Shown: positions 1 through 9,570, counted from the first letter of the stretch. The stretch is 25,085 nt of DNA from Branchiostoma floridae (GCF_000003815.2 NC_049990.1:12758685-12783769); one strand, 5' to 3'. The notes: generated by a model not told the origin, from the sequence alone. Translations and numbers: made by a program.

Positions 1-930
1 AGGTCATTTAATTGTATGTTTCTTCGTTTATCTATTTCACATTTAGACAGCTGGGTAAGCCCATCAATGTTCAATAGCTGATTTAGAAGGGGGCCCAGCA
101 TACACCTAAACAGGACATTAGACATGTTACACTGTGTAAAGTAGCCACAAATAAAGCAGACAACATACAGTACAACAAACAAAATCCTATGCAATCAAAA
201 CAAAGTCATCCTCCATTACTCATAGTCAAGTCATGACAGTAAATTCAACAGTTGAAGTGGAGGTCAGGGGTCAAGATATTACATGGGCATTGCAGCCATT
301 GTAAAGTTTACAAATGCCTCATAGCAGCTGGAAGTGTGTTGTACAAGTTGTAGCAATTTCAGCCTCTGAATGCAAAAGTGCTTTGGCCTGATCTGTATCA
401 TTGTAATTGGGTTTGTGCAGGAATGTGGTTTATCTGGTATAAGTAGTTATGTACAAAATTGGTGCCCAAACAACTAGGATACACGTGTTCCTTTCTTTCT
501 AAACACATTGCTTTCATAAAGGTTACAAAAAAAAAAATTACAAAACTGATTCTGTCAACCAACATTATGAAGATTTTGTTGTTTACAATCTTTCATGCTT
601 TGAGGCTGAAGGTTACAAGCAGTGCCCTCATACTTGAAACTAAAGGGTAGACACAAAAATACAACATTTCCTTGTTATTTGTAACAAGAATATTATCATT
701 CAATGAACATAACATTTACACCAAATACACACCCTTCCGCCTTATTGAGCACTATACATCCAGCTCTTTATCAGGTATGACATCACAATCAACATGGTAG
801 CTGCTTTGGAACCTGGCATCACAGCTTTCAAAAAAATTGTTTGATAACTAGAGCTTAATTATCGTAATTATGTAATTGAAAAAACGTAATATTTGCTTTG
901 TTTGCTTCTCTTAAGAGTGGAAGTTAAGTT
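1..930. other. AT-rich stretch without a supported gene
   Basis: I see no open frame with convincing protein character on either strand. An AATAAA occurs at 150-155 and a small hairpin (CTTGTTA/TAACAAG, 671-688) is present. Neither can be tied to a transcript. A 63-codon open frame at 459-650 is lysine/leucine-rich, lies in AT-rich DNA and resembles no family I know, so I treat it as chance. Confidence 0.6.
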
Positions 931-1175
931 ATGGTTTTGTTTTGTTCTATTGCTGTGCTGAGTTCTGCAATTAATGATTATGAGTTGGTATTGTTTAACT
1001 TGTTTTGAGTTGATCAGGTAAGTTACTACCCCAATGTTCGATTACTTACGTTTTATGTTACTAGTATATGATTATTGTTAAGTTCATGTTGATTTTCTGC
1101 AGAGCTCCCTTGGAAATCGTTAACAATTGAAGGGACAACCCTACAAGATTGATAAATAAAAACAGTGCGAAGTTC
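931..1175 (+). other. Possible tiny spliced transcript with an 85-bp intron
   Basis: A textbook donor, CAG|GTAAGT, sits with its GT at 1018. A pyrimidine-rich acceptor (TTTTCTGCAG) ends at 1102. An AATAAA lies 53 bases into the putative last exon, at 1155-1160. Upstream is a 25-residue open frame (931-1008) starting MVLFCSIAVLSSA, which looks like a signal peptide, but it stops ten bases before the donor. The spacing suits a small terminal intron. There is no protein homology and no promoter I can point to, so the signals may coincide by chance. Confidence 0.2.
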
Positions 1176-1364
1176 CAAACCAGCTGTAATGAGCCTTATA
1201 ACGTCATACCCGGTGTATAGATCACCAAAGTCTCAGTTTGGATGAATTACCTGGTGGAAAAAAAAACTTCGGAAGACTCAAGGGCACGAGGTACATTTTT
1301 TTGCAGTTCAATTATATCAGAAGGGTGTTCATTTTGTACAAATTTCTATGATATTCAGCAATAT
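1176..1364. other. Unassigned spacer
   Basis: AT-rich sequence with no supported gene, ending at the TA target of the adjacent MITE. A TTTTTTTGCAG acceptor-like motif near 1300 has no matching exon that I can defend. Confidence 0.5.
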
Positions 1365-1366
1365 TA

Positions 1367-1532
1367 CTGTAAATGCATTTAAGTTCGCGGGGATTTAATT
1401 TCGTGGTAACAACATAGACTGCAGTCTAATACCATAATAGAAAAATGTTCGCGGTGGTTTTAAGTTCGCGGTGAAGTGGTTGCCGCGAAAACCGCAAACA
1501 TTAATCCACCGCGAACATTTCTGCATTTACAG
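1367..1532. mobile_element. Palindromic MITE with TA target duplication (Tc1/mariner-type)
   Basis: The ends are inverted copies: CTGTAAATGCA at the left and TGCATTTACAG at the right. Pairing continues imperfectly inward through TTCGCGG-containing blocks (TTCGCGGGG at left, CCACCGCGAA at right). A TA dinucleotide flanks each end (1365-1366 and 1533-1534), which is the target duplication of the Tc1/mariner/pogo group. At 166 bp with no open frame it must be non-autonomous. Repeated TTCGCGG blocks inside the arms make it almost a full foldback. Confidence 0.85.
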
Positions 1533-1534
1533 TA

Positions 1535-3092
1535 TTATGGTTAAATGTAATTTCAGAGAATAACAGCAGGGTTCAGACTTCAGACTTCAATGATTTAGTT
1601 GATTGACACCTCGCTAATTGCCTCTATTTAGCAGAGTATTTTATTGATGTACGGTTTTAGATGTACGGTTTTGGCCAAGGTTTTGGCTTGCTTTGCACAT
1701 TATTTTGTCATTTGTTTTGTTGTCTTCCTCGTTACGCGCGTTGGTGATACCTTCAAAGAGAGACGAAAACTCAAAGCACAAGAAGACATACAAGCCAGCG
1801 CCACACACATCTGATGATCTGATCAGACAGAGGTTCTTGGTGTAAGTTACATCATTAGCCCAAGGGGGAGGGACAAGCTGTCAAAGGTGTCCACGCTCCC
1901 ATGAGAAATGCCGGACCATGGGTTAGATCTACAGAGCAACAGCCATATTGTACTTTTCGTATAAAATGGCTAGCCTCACTGATTTTTCGCCTTTTTCCAG
2001 CGACCTGGGAAGCCTGGTAGAGGACACAAAAAGGCCCAAATTCAGCTGTAATTGGTTAATTAGTACTCACGAACCATGACTACAATAACAAACGACAAGA
2101 ATAACAGTTCTCTAAACGAATGAGTAACTTTGAATGTGGAACTTCTTGCATAAAACATACTCAGGTTGTAAAATAAATTCCATTTTGAATCTAGCACGTT
2201 GTCTTTTTAACCCCTGCCATCAATGGTAGAAGAAAGGAAGAAGGACATCCTGATGTTGCATGCTTCACAACCGACGGAGGTGAAAAATGGGGAGGGGCGG
2301 AGCAAACTAGTGACTTGCGACACGTGCACGCGTCAGTGGCCCAGATCTAACTTTGCCAGCGGGACCGGGAAATTAAAGATTGCAGAAGTTGTCACCAGCT
2401 ATGCTGATAATTCCACGGAAAAATTTTTTTATAAAGATGTAATTGCATAATCTGCATGTAGATCATGTGTCCATGAGGCCTTCCTCTATTTGGTTTGGCC
2501 GCGTTGCGCAACATCGATATCGTATAGATACTTTCCAAGCAGACGGCGGCTCCGGACTTTGGACATTTGTACCGTTTTCAAAAAGGAAGCCCGATAAAAA
2601 CGACTAAAGCACGTTGAAAAAAAAAGCCGGAACCGCACTTCTGCTTGACGTGTTGAAAGCGAGTGGCATCATGATCAAAAACACATGTGGCACGCATGGT
2701 TTATGGAGGGAAAATCGTAATGTTTTTTGCCGGGTGCCCTTTATTTCAAACACAACACACAGATCAAATAAAATACAAAAGTCATGGGAAGCTGAAATTA
2801 TGGACTATAGAATTCTAGTGGAAATTAGTGCTTGTGTACGTATATGCTGGCAGTACAGGAAAGGCCAAAACATTGAAGAGTTGCCCCCCTCCCACCACCC
2901 CTGTCATGCGCGCCAAAATAAGAACGTCTATACGCGAGGAACTGTGCTATTTCAGAGATTTCAACCAAAATATTTAAACAAAAATAGGATGATTACGTAC
3001 CTTGCGTTCTCCAGTCTAATAGCTAGAAGTCTCCACCACCCATATGATACATCATGACAGTTCAGAAACGGTATTTTCTGTTCGTGGGTAAA
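1535..3092. other. Intergenic stretch; one relic repeat end, no supported gene
   Basis: A 14-bp motif (GATGTACGGTTTTA) is duplicated in tandem at 1646-1673. At about 1995-2030 the sequence matches the arm of the foldback at 18299-18490 (TTTTCCAGCGA, then CTGG, then CTGGTAGAG), so it is probably a relic of that family. Open frames at 2223-2450 and 2614-3057 have no recognisable domain, and I do not call them genes. Confidence 0.5.
1995..2030 (+). repeat. Relic arm related to the 18299-18490 foldback element
   Basis: The order TTTTTCCAGCGA, CCTGG, GCCTGGTAGAG parallels TTTTTCCAGCGA, TCTGG, GTCTGGTAGAG at 18461-18486. No partner arm or target duplication is visible, so only a fragment remains. 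Confidence 0.5.
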
Positions 3093-3506
3093 TTATCTTA
3101 AAGGAGGTTTCGTGAACGATTTTTCGTGAACATCTCTGTTGTTCAAAAGTCCATCCAAACCACCATACTCCATGTTCAATAGTGATCGCCACCCCGAGAT
3201 CCCGTTGGCTAAATGAAACATCTTCACAAGTTCAGCCTCACGAAAATTCGCGACATCGGGTCGTAGAAATATTTCCGTGTAAGTTTGCCTCCCCTCGCCG
3301 ATGTATACAAGGTCACCCAGCAGTCCTATTTGTCCCAGTCCGGGGTGCGTGTCGAGAACACAACAACACCAAAGTACAGGAGAAAACATATGTGATACAA
3401 AACACGACCCCGAAGCTGTTCTCAAGTTTGGCGCTTCTAGACGATGTTGGCAAAGCGCATGCCCGCATTCCTGAAAAGCCATAGGAGACTTCGGTTTCCC
3501 TGGCAA
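3093..3506 (-). CDS. Unrecognised coding-like stretch (possible exon), minus strand
   Basis: The frame is open for 137 codons on the minus strand. Its C-terminal ~80 residues (minus strand, about 3335 down to 3096) look like folded-protein sequence rather than chance. They have balanced hydrophobic and charged residues, with segments such as LLGDLVYIGEGRQTYTE, REAELVKMFHLANGISGW and MEYGGLDGLLNNRDVHEK, and no low complexity. The first ~50 residues (cysteine-rich, with CCCVL) look less convincing, so a true exon might begin within the frame. I recognise no family, catalytic motif, signal peptide or membrane segment. A GTACGT donor-like motif lies farther downstream on the same strand near 3000. 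The plus strand here also has a 100-codon frame, which argues for caution. Confidence 0.3.
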   Translation of the reverse strand: MPGKPKSPMAFQECGHALCQHRLEAPNLRTASGSCFVSHMFSPVLWCCCVLDTHPGLGQIGLLGDLVYIGEGRQTYTEIFLRPDVANFREAELVKMFHLANGISGWRSLLNMEYGGLDGLLNNRDVHEKSFTKPPLR

Positions 3507-3781
3507 CGCACCCCAAGAGATACCGTCTTATCAGCAATGTTCGGGTGGGCTTAATTGGTATCAGACTTGATATGGACACACCGGTGTCCCCTCGCCCAGC
3601 ACTGCCTTGGGCACACCAGGCCTGTTCCTTTTCAGCCTCCTTGGTTCTACAGAGTCCTACTCATACACCAACAAACCAAGGAAAAACAGAAGAAGATCTA
3701 CATATTTTCCCCTCCCGGCGTATTCCCGGTGAAAAATCGCGAATGGACTGACTGGCTCTGTTTCTCGAAATATTCCGTACG
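3507..3781. other. Unassigned sequence up to assembly gap 1
   Basis: No supported feature. The open frames that run into the N block cannot be judged. Confidence 0.5.
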
Positions 3782-3881
3782 NNNNNNNNNNNNNNNNNNN
3801 NNNNNNNNNNNNNNNNNNNNNNNNNNNNNNNNNNNNNNNNNNNNNNNNNNNNNNNNNNNNNNNNNNNNNNNNNNNNNNNNN
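3782..3881. other. Assembly gap, 100 N
   Basis: Exactly 100 N, the usual placeholder for a gap of unknown length. The true distance across it is therefore unknown. Confidence 0.98.
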
Positions 3882-4244
3882 ATATTAAAACCAACTGAAT
3901 CATTTGAATGCTACTTAACATTTCATCATTCATGATACTGAATTTCTAGTCAAGTGATCATACTGGTGATAAATCAAAGAGTATATTTAAAAAAAACCAA
4001 ATGCCTTGCAAAAACATGAACAGCTGTCTTCATAAGAACCATCGTGAGAGTGTGGACCAACGATAATCGGATTTCCAGCCTTTCTTTCATGCATAACGCC
4101 ACGCCCACTTGAATCCCTGAACAACGATCACTCTCCACCCTACAGTTAGAGGTCCGACTCCAAGAGCCGAGCTGGGCATCATTTTGGCCTAATCTCCAAG
4201 CAGATGTTGTGTAAGACGTAGAACAGGATATTATGGTTACATGT
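3882..4244. other. Unassigned spacer left of the foldback-like element
   Basis: No coding potential seen. The motif AAGCAGATGTTG (about 4199) recurs near 17897, suggesting a dispersed repeat, but I cannot define ends. Confidence 0.45.
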
Positions 4245-4290
4245 CTATGTTCCGAAATCTCTATGTTCCGAAATCTCTATATTCCGAAAT
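4245..4290 (-). repeat. Minisatellite block, ~3 units of 16-17 bp
   Basis: The units TATGTTCCGAAATCTC, TATGTTCCGAAATCTC and TATATTCCGAAATG follow each other. They are the reverse complement of the block at 5096-5214. Confidence 0.85.
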
Positions 4291-4794
4291 GTATAATCAT
4301 GTACATACAACGAGGAATGGTATTCAAGTCTATAGTACTCGTACTAAACTCATACCCACAAACTAAGCTTCCGATACCCTTCCTGAACGCCGACCCGATT
4401 CCGACGTAGCGTGCACGTGCGTGGTCCCCCTGAGTTGAAAACATTCAAATTCTTGTTTTAGATCATGTACCTTCTTCTAATACTCCAGTCTTGTGCAAAT
4501 GGAGAAGTTTTGGACTGTTTATCTGAAACAGAGTCTGAACTCGATCGCAAATATCAGCGGAAAATTTTCTTCATTTCTAAAAACACACGATTTTCTAACC
4601 GCATTTAAACCATTTATCTGGTCTCGTGTATAATCGCATGTTTATTTCAAAAGAATGTTTACTTTGTATGCATACATCATTAGATCTATTTACTGGTTTA
4701 TGTAACTTGTTATCGATATGTATTTTTGATGAATGAGAGTATATTTTTCATTCTTCGTCAAAAAATTTCATTACGATGCTATCAAGTTGGTGCG

Positions 4795-4810
4795 AGGTCA
4801 TTACAGGTCA
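4795..4810 (+). promoter_or_regulatory. DR4-type direct repeat AGGTCA-N4-AGGTCA
   Basis: Two perfect AGGTCA half-sites are separated by TTAC. This is the spacing used by thyroid-hormone-type and LXR-type nuclear receptor dimers with RXR. With no gene nearby it may well be chance. Confidence 0.2.
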
Positions 4811-5095
4811 TTAAATAGCGCTTCCCAAGTTTGACGAAAATTCGTCTGAAACCATGATGGAGTTGGAGTTCGTTCACCCAAATGGTAGAAAAGGAGAATA
4901 AAATGCAAAGATATTTGATCTAAGAATAGGAAACGCCGCCATGGTCCGTGTTAGATACTTGTAGGATGCTTGTCCCGGCGAGTAAATCGCCGTGAGCAAG
5001 GAGCTAGCCTTTCCTCCCTCAACGATCGCGTACTTTGACCGCTGCCTACATGCATGTATGTCGGAATATATTGCAGGCTGCAGGAACCATTTATA

Positions 5096-5214
5096 TAGAG
5101 ATTTCGGAACAAAGAGATTTCGGAACATAGAGATTTTGGAACATTAGAGATTTCGGAACATTAGAGATTTCGGAACATAGGGATTTCGGAACATAGAGAT
5201 TTCGGAACATAGAG
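5096..5214 (+). repeat. Minisatellite block, ~7 units of 16-17 bp
   Basis: About seven repeats of AGAGATTTCGGAACAT follow each other, with unit lengths of 16 or 17 and single substitutions (TTTTGG in unit 3, GGGATTT in unit 6). The minus strand reads as a repeated peptide (PKSL/FRNL), but only because of the repeat. Confidence 0.9.
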
Positions 5215-5224
5215 CTAATTTTCC

Positions 5225-5790
5225 CGATCAATATACAGGAATGGCATTTTAGATGGACAATATTTCCAAATTTCGCCATATCTTGCTTGCAACGCCACCT
5301 TTGGCCATCGACATGTTGAAAACAAAATGTAGGGGGCGTCGCCCTCAAAAGTCTTTTTTTACTAATAGAAATGTCATTGAACCTAGTCTGCCAGCAAAAT
5401 TACCCCATGATAATACAGGAAATAGCGTTTTAGAGGGGAAAGATTTCAAATTTTTTCTAGGCCTTGCGACATCTCGTCCCTCCGGCGCTCCAGATGCTGA
5501 ATACGGTGGGGGTAGGATGGGGCGGTGTGCCCTCAAACACTTTTTTGTCGTATATAGAAATGTCATCTTATTTAGCTTTATATGATAGCCAGCAAAATTC
5601 AGAAAATGGTGTTTCAGAGGGTCAGGATTTTAAAATTCCCCGGACCTCACTTGCGACGCCCTGTGCCCTGCGCTTGACATGGTAAAATATGTTGGGTGGC
5701 GTCATCCTCACAAAAGGAAGACCGAAACCCTGGATATCTTAATAAATATGTTATTAAACTTAGCTTTGTCTGTCAGCGAAATCTTAACAG
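5225..5790. repeat. Three diverged tandem copies of a ~180-bp unit
   Basis: Each copy opens with an ACAGGAAATRGCGTTTTAGA-like block (5235, 5415, 5600). A GCTTGCGACGCC-like block follows, then GGGCGTCGCCCTCAAA-like and TAGAAATGTCAT-like blocks, and it closes with GCCAGCAAAATT (about 5390, 5588, 5773). The periods are 180 and 185 bp. The copies have diverged by substitutions and small indels. Overlapping open frames on both strands here (for example 5253-5585 plus and 5345-5566 minus) follow the repeat and have no protein character. Confidence 0.8.
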
Positions 5791-6010
5791 TGTGATATAA
5801 CTTTTAATGTAAATGATGGCCCACATAACTGTAAAAGCGAGGGTCACAAATAAATAAGAAAAAAAAAACTCTTCACTGTTAGCTCTTTGACTTTGACTTT
5901 CAATGTTCTGCTTGCACTGGTCCCAAACAAAAGTATACGTAGTACAAAGTGTTCCTCTGACACGAAAATGTCAATGCTCGTGAACAAAAGTATGAGTATA
6001 CGGGGCGGCG

Positions 6011-6103
6011 TAGCCTGATTAAATCTCGCTTATAGCAGCCCGCCAAACATCCGCCGCCCCCCAGTTACAGCCCTGGACAGCGGAGTTTGGGTTACACAGA
6101 CTA
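6011..6103. mobile_element. 93-bp TAG...CTA element with perfect 9-bp target duplication
   Basis: The element starts TAGCCTGATTAAATC and ends GTTACACAGACTA, so the termini are TAGCCTG and TAGTCTG (6 of 7 match). It is flanked on both sides by the identical 9-mer GGGGCGGCG (6002-6010 and 6104-6112), which shows it is an insertion. A relative lies at 8305-8409. It is too short to encode anything. 9-bp duplications occur in Mutator-like and Merlin-like superfamilies; I cannot decide between them. Confidence 0.8.
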
Positions 6104-6620
6104 GGGGCGGCGAAGTCTAACGCGACTGGCGCATCTTCTGGGGCGGTGGCAGGGTCTCCGTGGTCACCACGGCCATCACAGCCAACTACATGTACAGCAT
6201 CAACAGGCGGTGTATAACTAAGGAGCTACGGCCACGGCCAGTGCCGGTAGCAGATACACATTTCGTGTGGGGCATGATGTCAACTCTGTGAAATCTGCAC
6301 TGGTAATGAAAACAAAGCGGGCTGCAGTTGCGGTTATACTCACCTGAAATACGCTCGGAAAGCAATTAACGCCAGGTGCGTCAGACATGCAGTCGGCAGA
6401 CGTTGTGTGCGTCCGGATTACGCTCAGCATACGTAACTCACACACAGCTATTCACGGCAAGGAAAATTGTGTTGCGCACTTCATATGCAAATCATACGCA
6501 CCTCATCATGGCGAAATGAAGACGCTAAAGTCGTAATTCATACACCAGATGGGCGTGACGTATAATTTGATTCATTCCACAAAATTTCACGTTGGGCGTA
6601 CGGCTGCGTATTAACAGAAG

Positions 6621-6715
6621 CTCACACGGACCTCATTCGCACTTGGAAATATACGCAGGTGTAAACCCACCTATAGGTGGGATAACACCTGCGTATATAT
6701 TTAAGTCCGTGTGAG
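6621..6715. repeat. Inverted repeat with a 16-bp perfect palindrome at its centre
   Basis: The left arm CTCACACGGACC...ATATACGCAGGTGT pairs with ACACCTGCGTATAT...GTCCGTGTGAG. The left arm carries an ~11-base insertion. The centre is the perfect palindrome CCCACCTATAGGTGGG (6666-6681). The second tandem copy (7234-7290) keeps only the left arm and a weaker centre (GACCAC/GTGGTC). Confidence 0.8.
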
Positions 6716-6891
6716 GCGCGTATGGGATTATTTACCTCCACCAGGCCCCACAGGTCGTGAAAAAAAAATAGATACGTGAGGCCCGTCAGGTGGTTACATG
6801 GACGAATTTAAGCGTGGCTCTTTTCGCTAACCATGACGTGTCGTATGAGCTTGCACATTCAGGTGCGGCTACAGTAATTTTTCCTTGCCTG

Positions 6892-6991
6892 NNNNNNNNN
6901 NNNNNNNNNNNNNNNNNNNNNNNNNNNNNNNNNNNNNNNNNNNNNNNNNNNNNNNNNNNNNNNNNNNNNNNNNNNNNNNNNNNNNNNNNNN
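6892..6991. other. Assembly gap, 100 N
   Basis: 100 N, a standard placeholder. It lies inside the second copy of the 613-bp tandem duplication, where assembly collapse is likely. Confidence 0.98.
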
Positions 6992-7309
6992 GGTCAGACA
7001 CACAGTCGTCAGACGTGGTGAGCGTGCGGATTATGCTCAGCATACGTAACTCGCGCACATATATTAAAGTCGAGGAAAATTGTGATGCGCCCTTCATGAG
7101 GAGATCATGCGCGCTCATCATGGTGAGAGGCAGAGGATAATAGTCGTAACTGTAACCCGAGAAGGGCGGGACAAAATATATTATTCTTCACCGACATGTG
7201 GAGCCTGGGGGAGGGAAATAGTATCATGCGCACCTCACACGGACTTAAATATATACGCAGGTGTGACCACACCTTATAGTGGTCTGTGAATGTCCACGCG
7301 TTTATTTAT

Positions 7310-7431
7310 TTGCGCGCGCGCGTGTGACTGTCTACGTTTGTGTGTTTGTGTGTGTGTGTGTTTGTGTGTGAGTGTGTGTGTATGTGTGTGTGTGTGTGTA
7401 TACGTGCTTTAGTATGTGCGCGCGCACGCGT
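7310..7431. repeat. Alternating TG/CG microsatellite (Z-DNA-prone)
   Basis: A (CG)n run (7310-7325) leads into interrupted (TG)n (about 7335-7405). A second CG-rich run, GTGCGCGCGCACGCG, follows at 7416-7430. Apart from a few interruptions this is purine-pyrimidine alternation over ~120 bp. The cysteine/valine-rich open frame across it (from 7340) is an artefact of the repeat. Confidence 0.9.
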
Positions 7432-8304
7432 CAGTATGTCGGCTGAAAAGAAACAAAATTCACTACAAATTCTGCGACAAAATAGAGTGTTTCAGACAAA
7501 GCATGTAGGTCACCCGGGCATAAGTCACGGCACACCTCAGGATTCCGGTAGATCACGCTCACACGACGTTAAAACGGGCGGAGGAAAGTTACAGACCACC
7601 ATTATTCTTTGTAGAACTGGTCTCTCTACCCTTGGGTTAAATGTCTCTGTGTTTTTTTTTTAAAGGAAAATGGCGTTTTACAAATAGGACGACATTGGGT
7701 AGCGCTACGTTCCAATGACTGTCGTGATGTGCAATGATACGGGAGATAATGTTGAAAATGTATTTAGGATCTTTATCGCCTTTCGTGACGTTTGCCATCG
7801 CCTCGCCTTGTGGGCAATACCTAAAATGATTTGCGAAGTGCGGTATTTTGAATGTTTCTCACTTTTCAAAAAGACCGACTTTTGGAGTCAAAGCCCATGC
7901 TTTGGCCGTAAAGGAACTGTCCGTGTGAGCAATACCAGTTGGACCACCTGTTGCATGGGCGACCTGACTACAGGCAACAGTGAGACTGCAGTGAGACTTC
8001 AATACAGTTTAGATCGTCTGAAATTAGCTAAATATTTGTAGGGTTTGGTTAGTTGCATATTGCTCTTTACAAAGTGGGACTTCAGAATAAAACTACAGCG
8101 CTGTGTACGGTACCCACGGGTAACGCTTAGGCGAACATCGTACGTCGTACGTCTTAGAAATGTTGCGAATTGATATTAAATCTGATAAACTTTGCAGCGT
8201 GCTTATATATTGATCACATAAAATAAAACACCCATAACCATCTGTGTGGTGGTATGAAATAAACATTGTTAACCTTGATTTGCCTTTACCAACCTTTGAA
8301 ACTC
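7432..8304. other. Unassigned stretch
   Basis: A 108-codon open frame at 7715-8041 (plus) has no motif or family resemblance I recognise and no splice or promoter context, so I do not call it. No repeats with defined ends were found. Confidence 0.45.
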
Positions 8305-8409
8305 TAGCCTGATTTAATCACGCTTCTATACAGCCAGCCCAACATTGCTGGTCTCTGTGGGGAGGGACTAGGTACAGCCCGGACAGCAGAGTTTGTGTTT
8401 CACAGACTA
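8305..8409. mobile_element. 105-bp TAG...CTA element, second family member
   Basis: It starts TAGCCTGATTTAATCACGCT and ends GTTTCACAGACTA. Both ends and the inner block ACAGCCC.GGACAGC.GAGTTTG match the copy at 6011-6103, while the centre differs and contains an extra segment. The flanks share only TTGAA at their first five bases (TTGAAACTC and TTGAAGACA), so the target duplication is decayed or doubtful. Confidence 0.7.
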
Positions 8410-9315
8410 TTGAAGACAAAAATGTTGAGAATTGTTATATCATTCTTTTTACATTCCCAACCGTTTGTTGTCCTCTTAACTGAACAACCATATTTAATCA
8501 CACTTGCGGATTGCATTGTCTTAAACGATTCGATGTATCTTAGATGCATTCGAGCCAATGAAAACACCCCGCAAATTTCAGCTGGACAAATAAAAGCACG
8601 CCACTGTAAAACCGACACACTCGGACACGGCGTATCACGTTCCTTAATTCCAGTGTGGCATTGTGGCTTCAATAACCTTTAGACAAATGAAATCAAGACC
8701 TTGTGATTCCGTTGTACATTTTCCATGGGATTAGGCCAAAGTTTGATATGAAACGATATTGACGTGCGTATCGAGACATACCGGAGTATTTCAGCTGCCG
8801 GTAATGCTGTTTTTGGCTAGCTCTTTATATTGAAATGAAACAAAAAATGTTGCGTATCAAACATTATAGGTGTCGCAGAATACTTAGATTGCACTTAAGT
8901 CCAAGGCAACTTCATCGGTATTTGTGTAGTTTTATAATACCACATTGTCAGTCGATCGTTTTTTTAGATCGACATTAGAAAGTGTAACAAAACCCTCTAT
9001 CTTATCCGTCCGCTAACTGATGGACTGATAATACAGTAAAATAGGACGTAATGATTCTTATTGATTAGACACAAGGACATCGGATGGGGAAAAGAAAATA
9101 CTCCCCTTAACGTTCATTACATACATTAAAGACAGACTAGCCGTGAGGCTCGGCGGGCGTCACTCCACCGTCATGGGGGCAGGGGCATGAGCCGTTGGAC
9201 AATAAATGTCATTTTCCACCAACGTGTCGGAGTAAATGACAAACGCATTATTACCCTAACCTTAACCCTGAAATTGTTGGAAAAACGGTTCTAAGCTCAG
9301 AAATACGGACTGAGA
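8410..9315. other. Unassigned stretch
   Basis: Overlapping frames on both strands at 8395-8682 have no recognisable protein character. A small hairpin (GTCGATC/GATCGAC, about 8951-8973) is present. A short CCCTAACCTTAACCCT at 9254-9269 looks telomere-like but is far too short to call. Confidence 0.5.
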
Positions 9316-9570
9316 GCTCTGTTTTATGACACCAATATTAGGCTACTTGTATTAGGCATTGCTGTAACCGTACCCCAAACCTGCCCATGCTTAAGCAAAA
9401 GCAACTTAAGATTTTGAACACTCGTAACTTTCTGACTAAGAACTCTTCCTAATGCTACCAATGTTAGGCTAGCACCTGGCATTGCCCCAAGTCTAATACC
9501 CCTGACTTGCCCATGTGTGCTTTAACAGTAAAGGAGCATTATGACGATTTGAACACTTGTAACGAACCAT
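9316..9570 (+). repeat. Two diverged tandem copies, ~126-135 bp
   Basis: The shared blocks are ACCAATRTTAGGCT (9331 and 9457), a GGCATTGC block, CTGCCCATG/TTGCCCATG, and ATTTGAACACTYGTAAC (about 9411 and 9547). The offset is 126 bp at the left, growing to ~135 bp at the right through small indels. Confidence 0.75.

Larger units (their letters stand above)
4245..5214. mobile_element. Foldback-like element with minisatellite inverted ends (candidate)
   Basis: The left boundary (4245-4290) carries about three copies of a 16-17 bp unit reading ATGTTCCGAAATCTCT. The right boundary (5096-5214) carries about seven copies of the same unit in the opposite orientation, AGAGATTTCGGAACAT. TIRs built from short tandem repeats are the hallmark of foldback (FB) elements as known in Drosophila. 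The ~800 bp between them has no transposase-like frame. It holds a DR4-type AGGTCA pair (4795-4810) and is otherwise AT-rich. I cannot see an unambiguous target duplication, so an inverted duplication of a minisatellite is the alternative. Confidence 0.5.
6113..7290. repeat. Two diverged tandem copies, offset ~613 bp
   Basis: Blocks recur in the same order: CTCAGCATACGTAACTC at 6422 and 7036, GGAAAATTGTG at 6461 and about 7073, CTCATCATGG at 6503 and 7115, and CTCACACGGAC at 6621 and 7234. The offset is constant at about 613 bp. The second copy contains assembly gap 2, so the true offset is uncertain. On the minus strand the two copies read ELRMLSVIRTHTTSADCMSD and ELRMLSIIRTLTTSDDCVSD, which is similar. 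The frames do not extend into a recognisable domain, so I read them as a non-coding repeat. Confidence 0.75.

Noticed and set aside
459-650. 63-codon plus-strand open frame
   Set aside because: Low-complexity K/L/I-rich translation of AT-rich DNA. No signal, domain or context.
1285-1293. GGCACGAGG, a cDNA-library adaptor sequence
   Set aside because: A 9-mer match is not evidence of contamination and its flanks look like ordinary genomic sequence.
2614-3057. 147-codon plus-strand open frame
   Set aside because: No recognisable motif and uneven composition. Nothing nearby suggests splicing or a promoter.
3555-3935. Open frames on both strands crossing gap 1
   Set aside because: They are open only because N translates as unknown, so no conclusion is possible.
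4245-5214. CRISPR-like short repeats
   Set aside because: The 16-17 bp units are directly adjacent without spacers and the window is animal DNA. This is a minisatellite.
7340-7663. 107-codon frame rich in C and V
   Set aside because: Translation of the (TG)n microsatellite.
7715-8041. 108-codon plus-strand frame
   Set aside because: Reads somewhat protein-like but has no family resemblance, splice context or repeat of the signal elsewhere.
9254-9269. Interstitial telomere repeat
   Set aside because: Only about two imperfect CCCTAA units, which is expected by chance.
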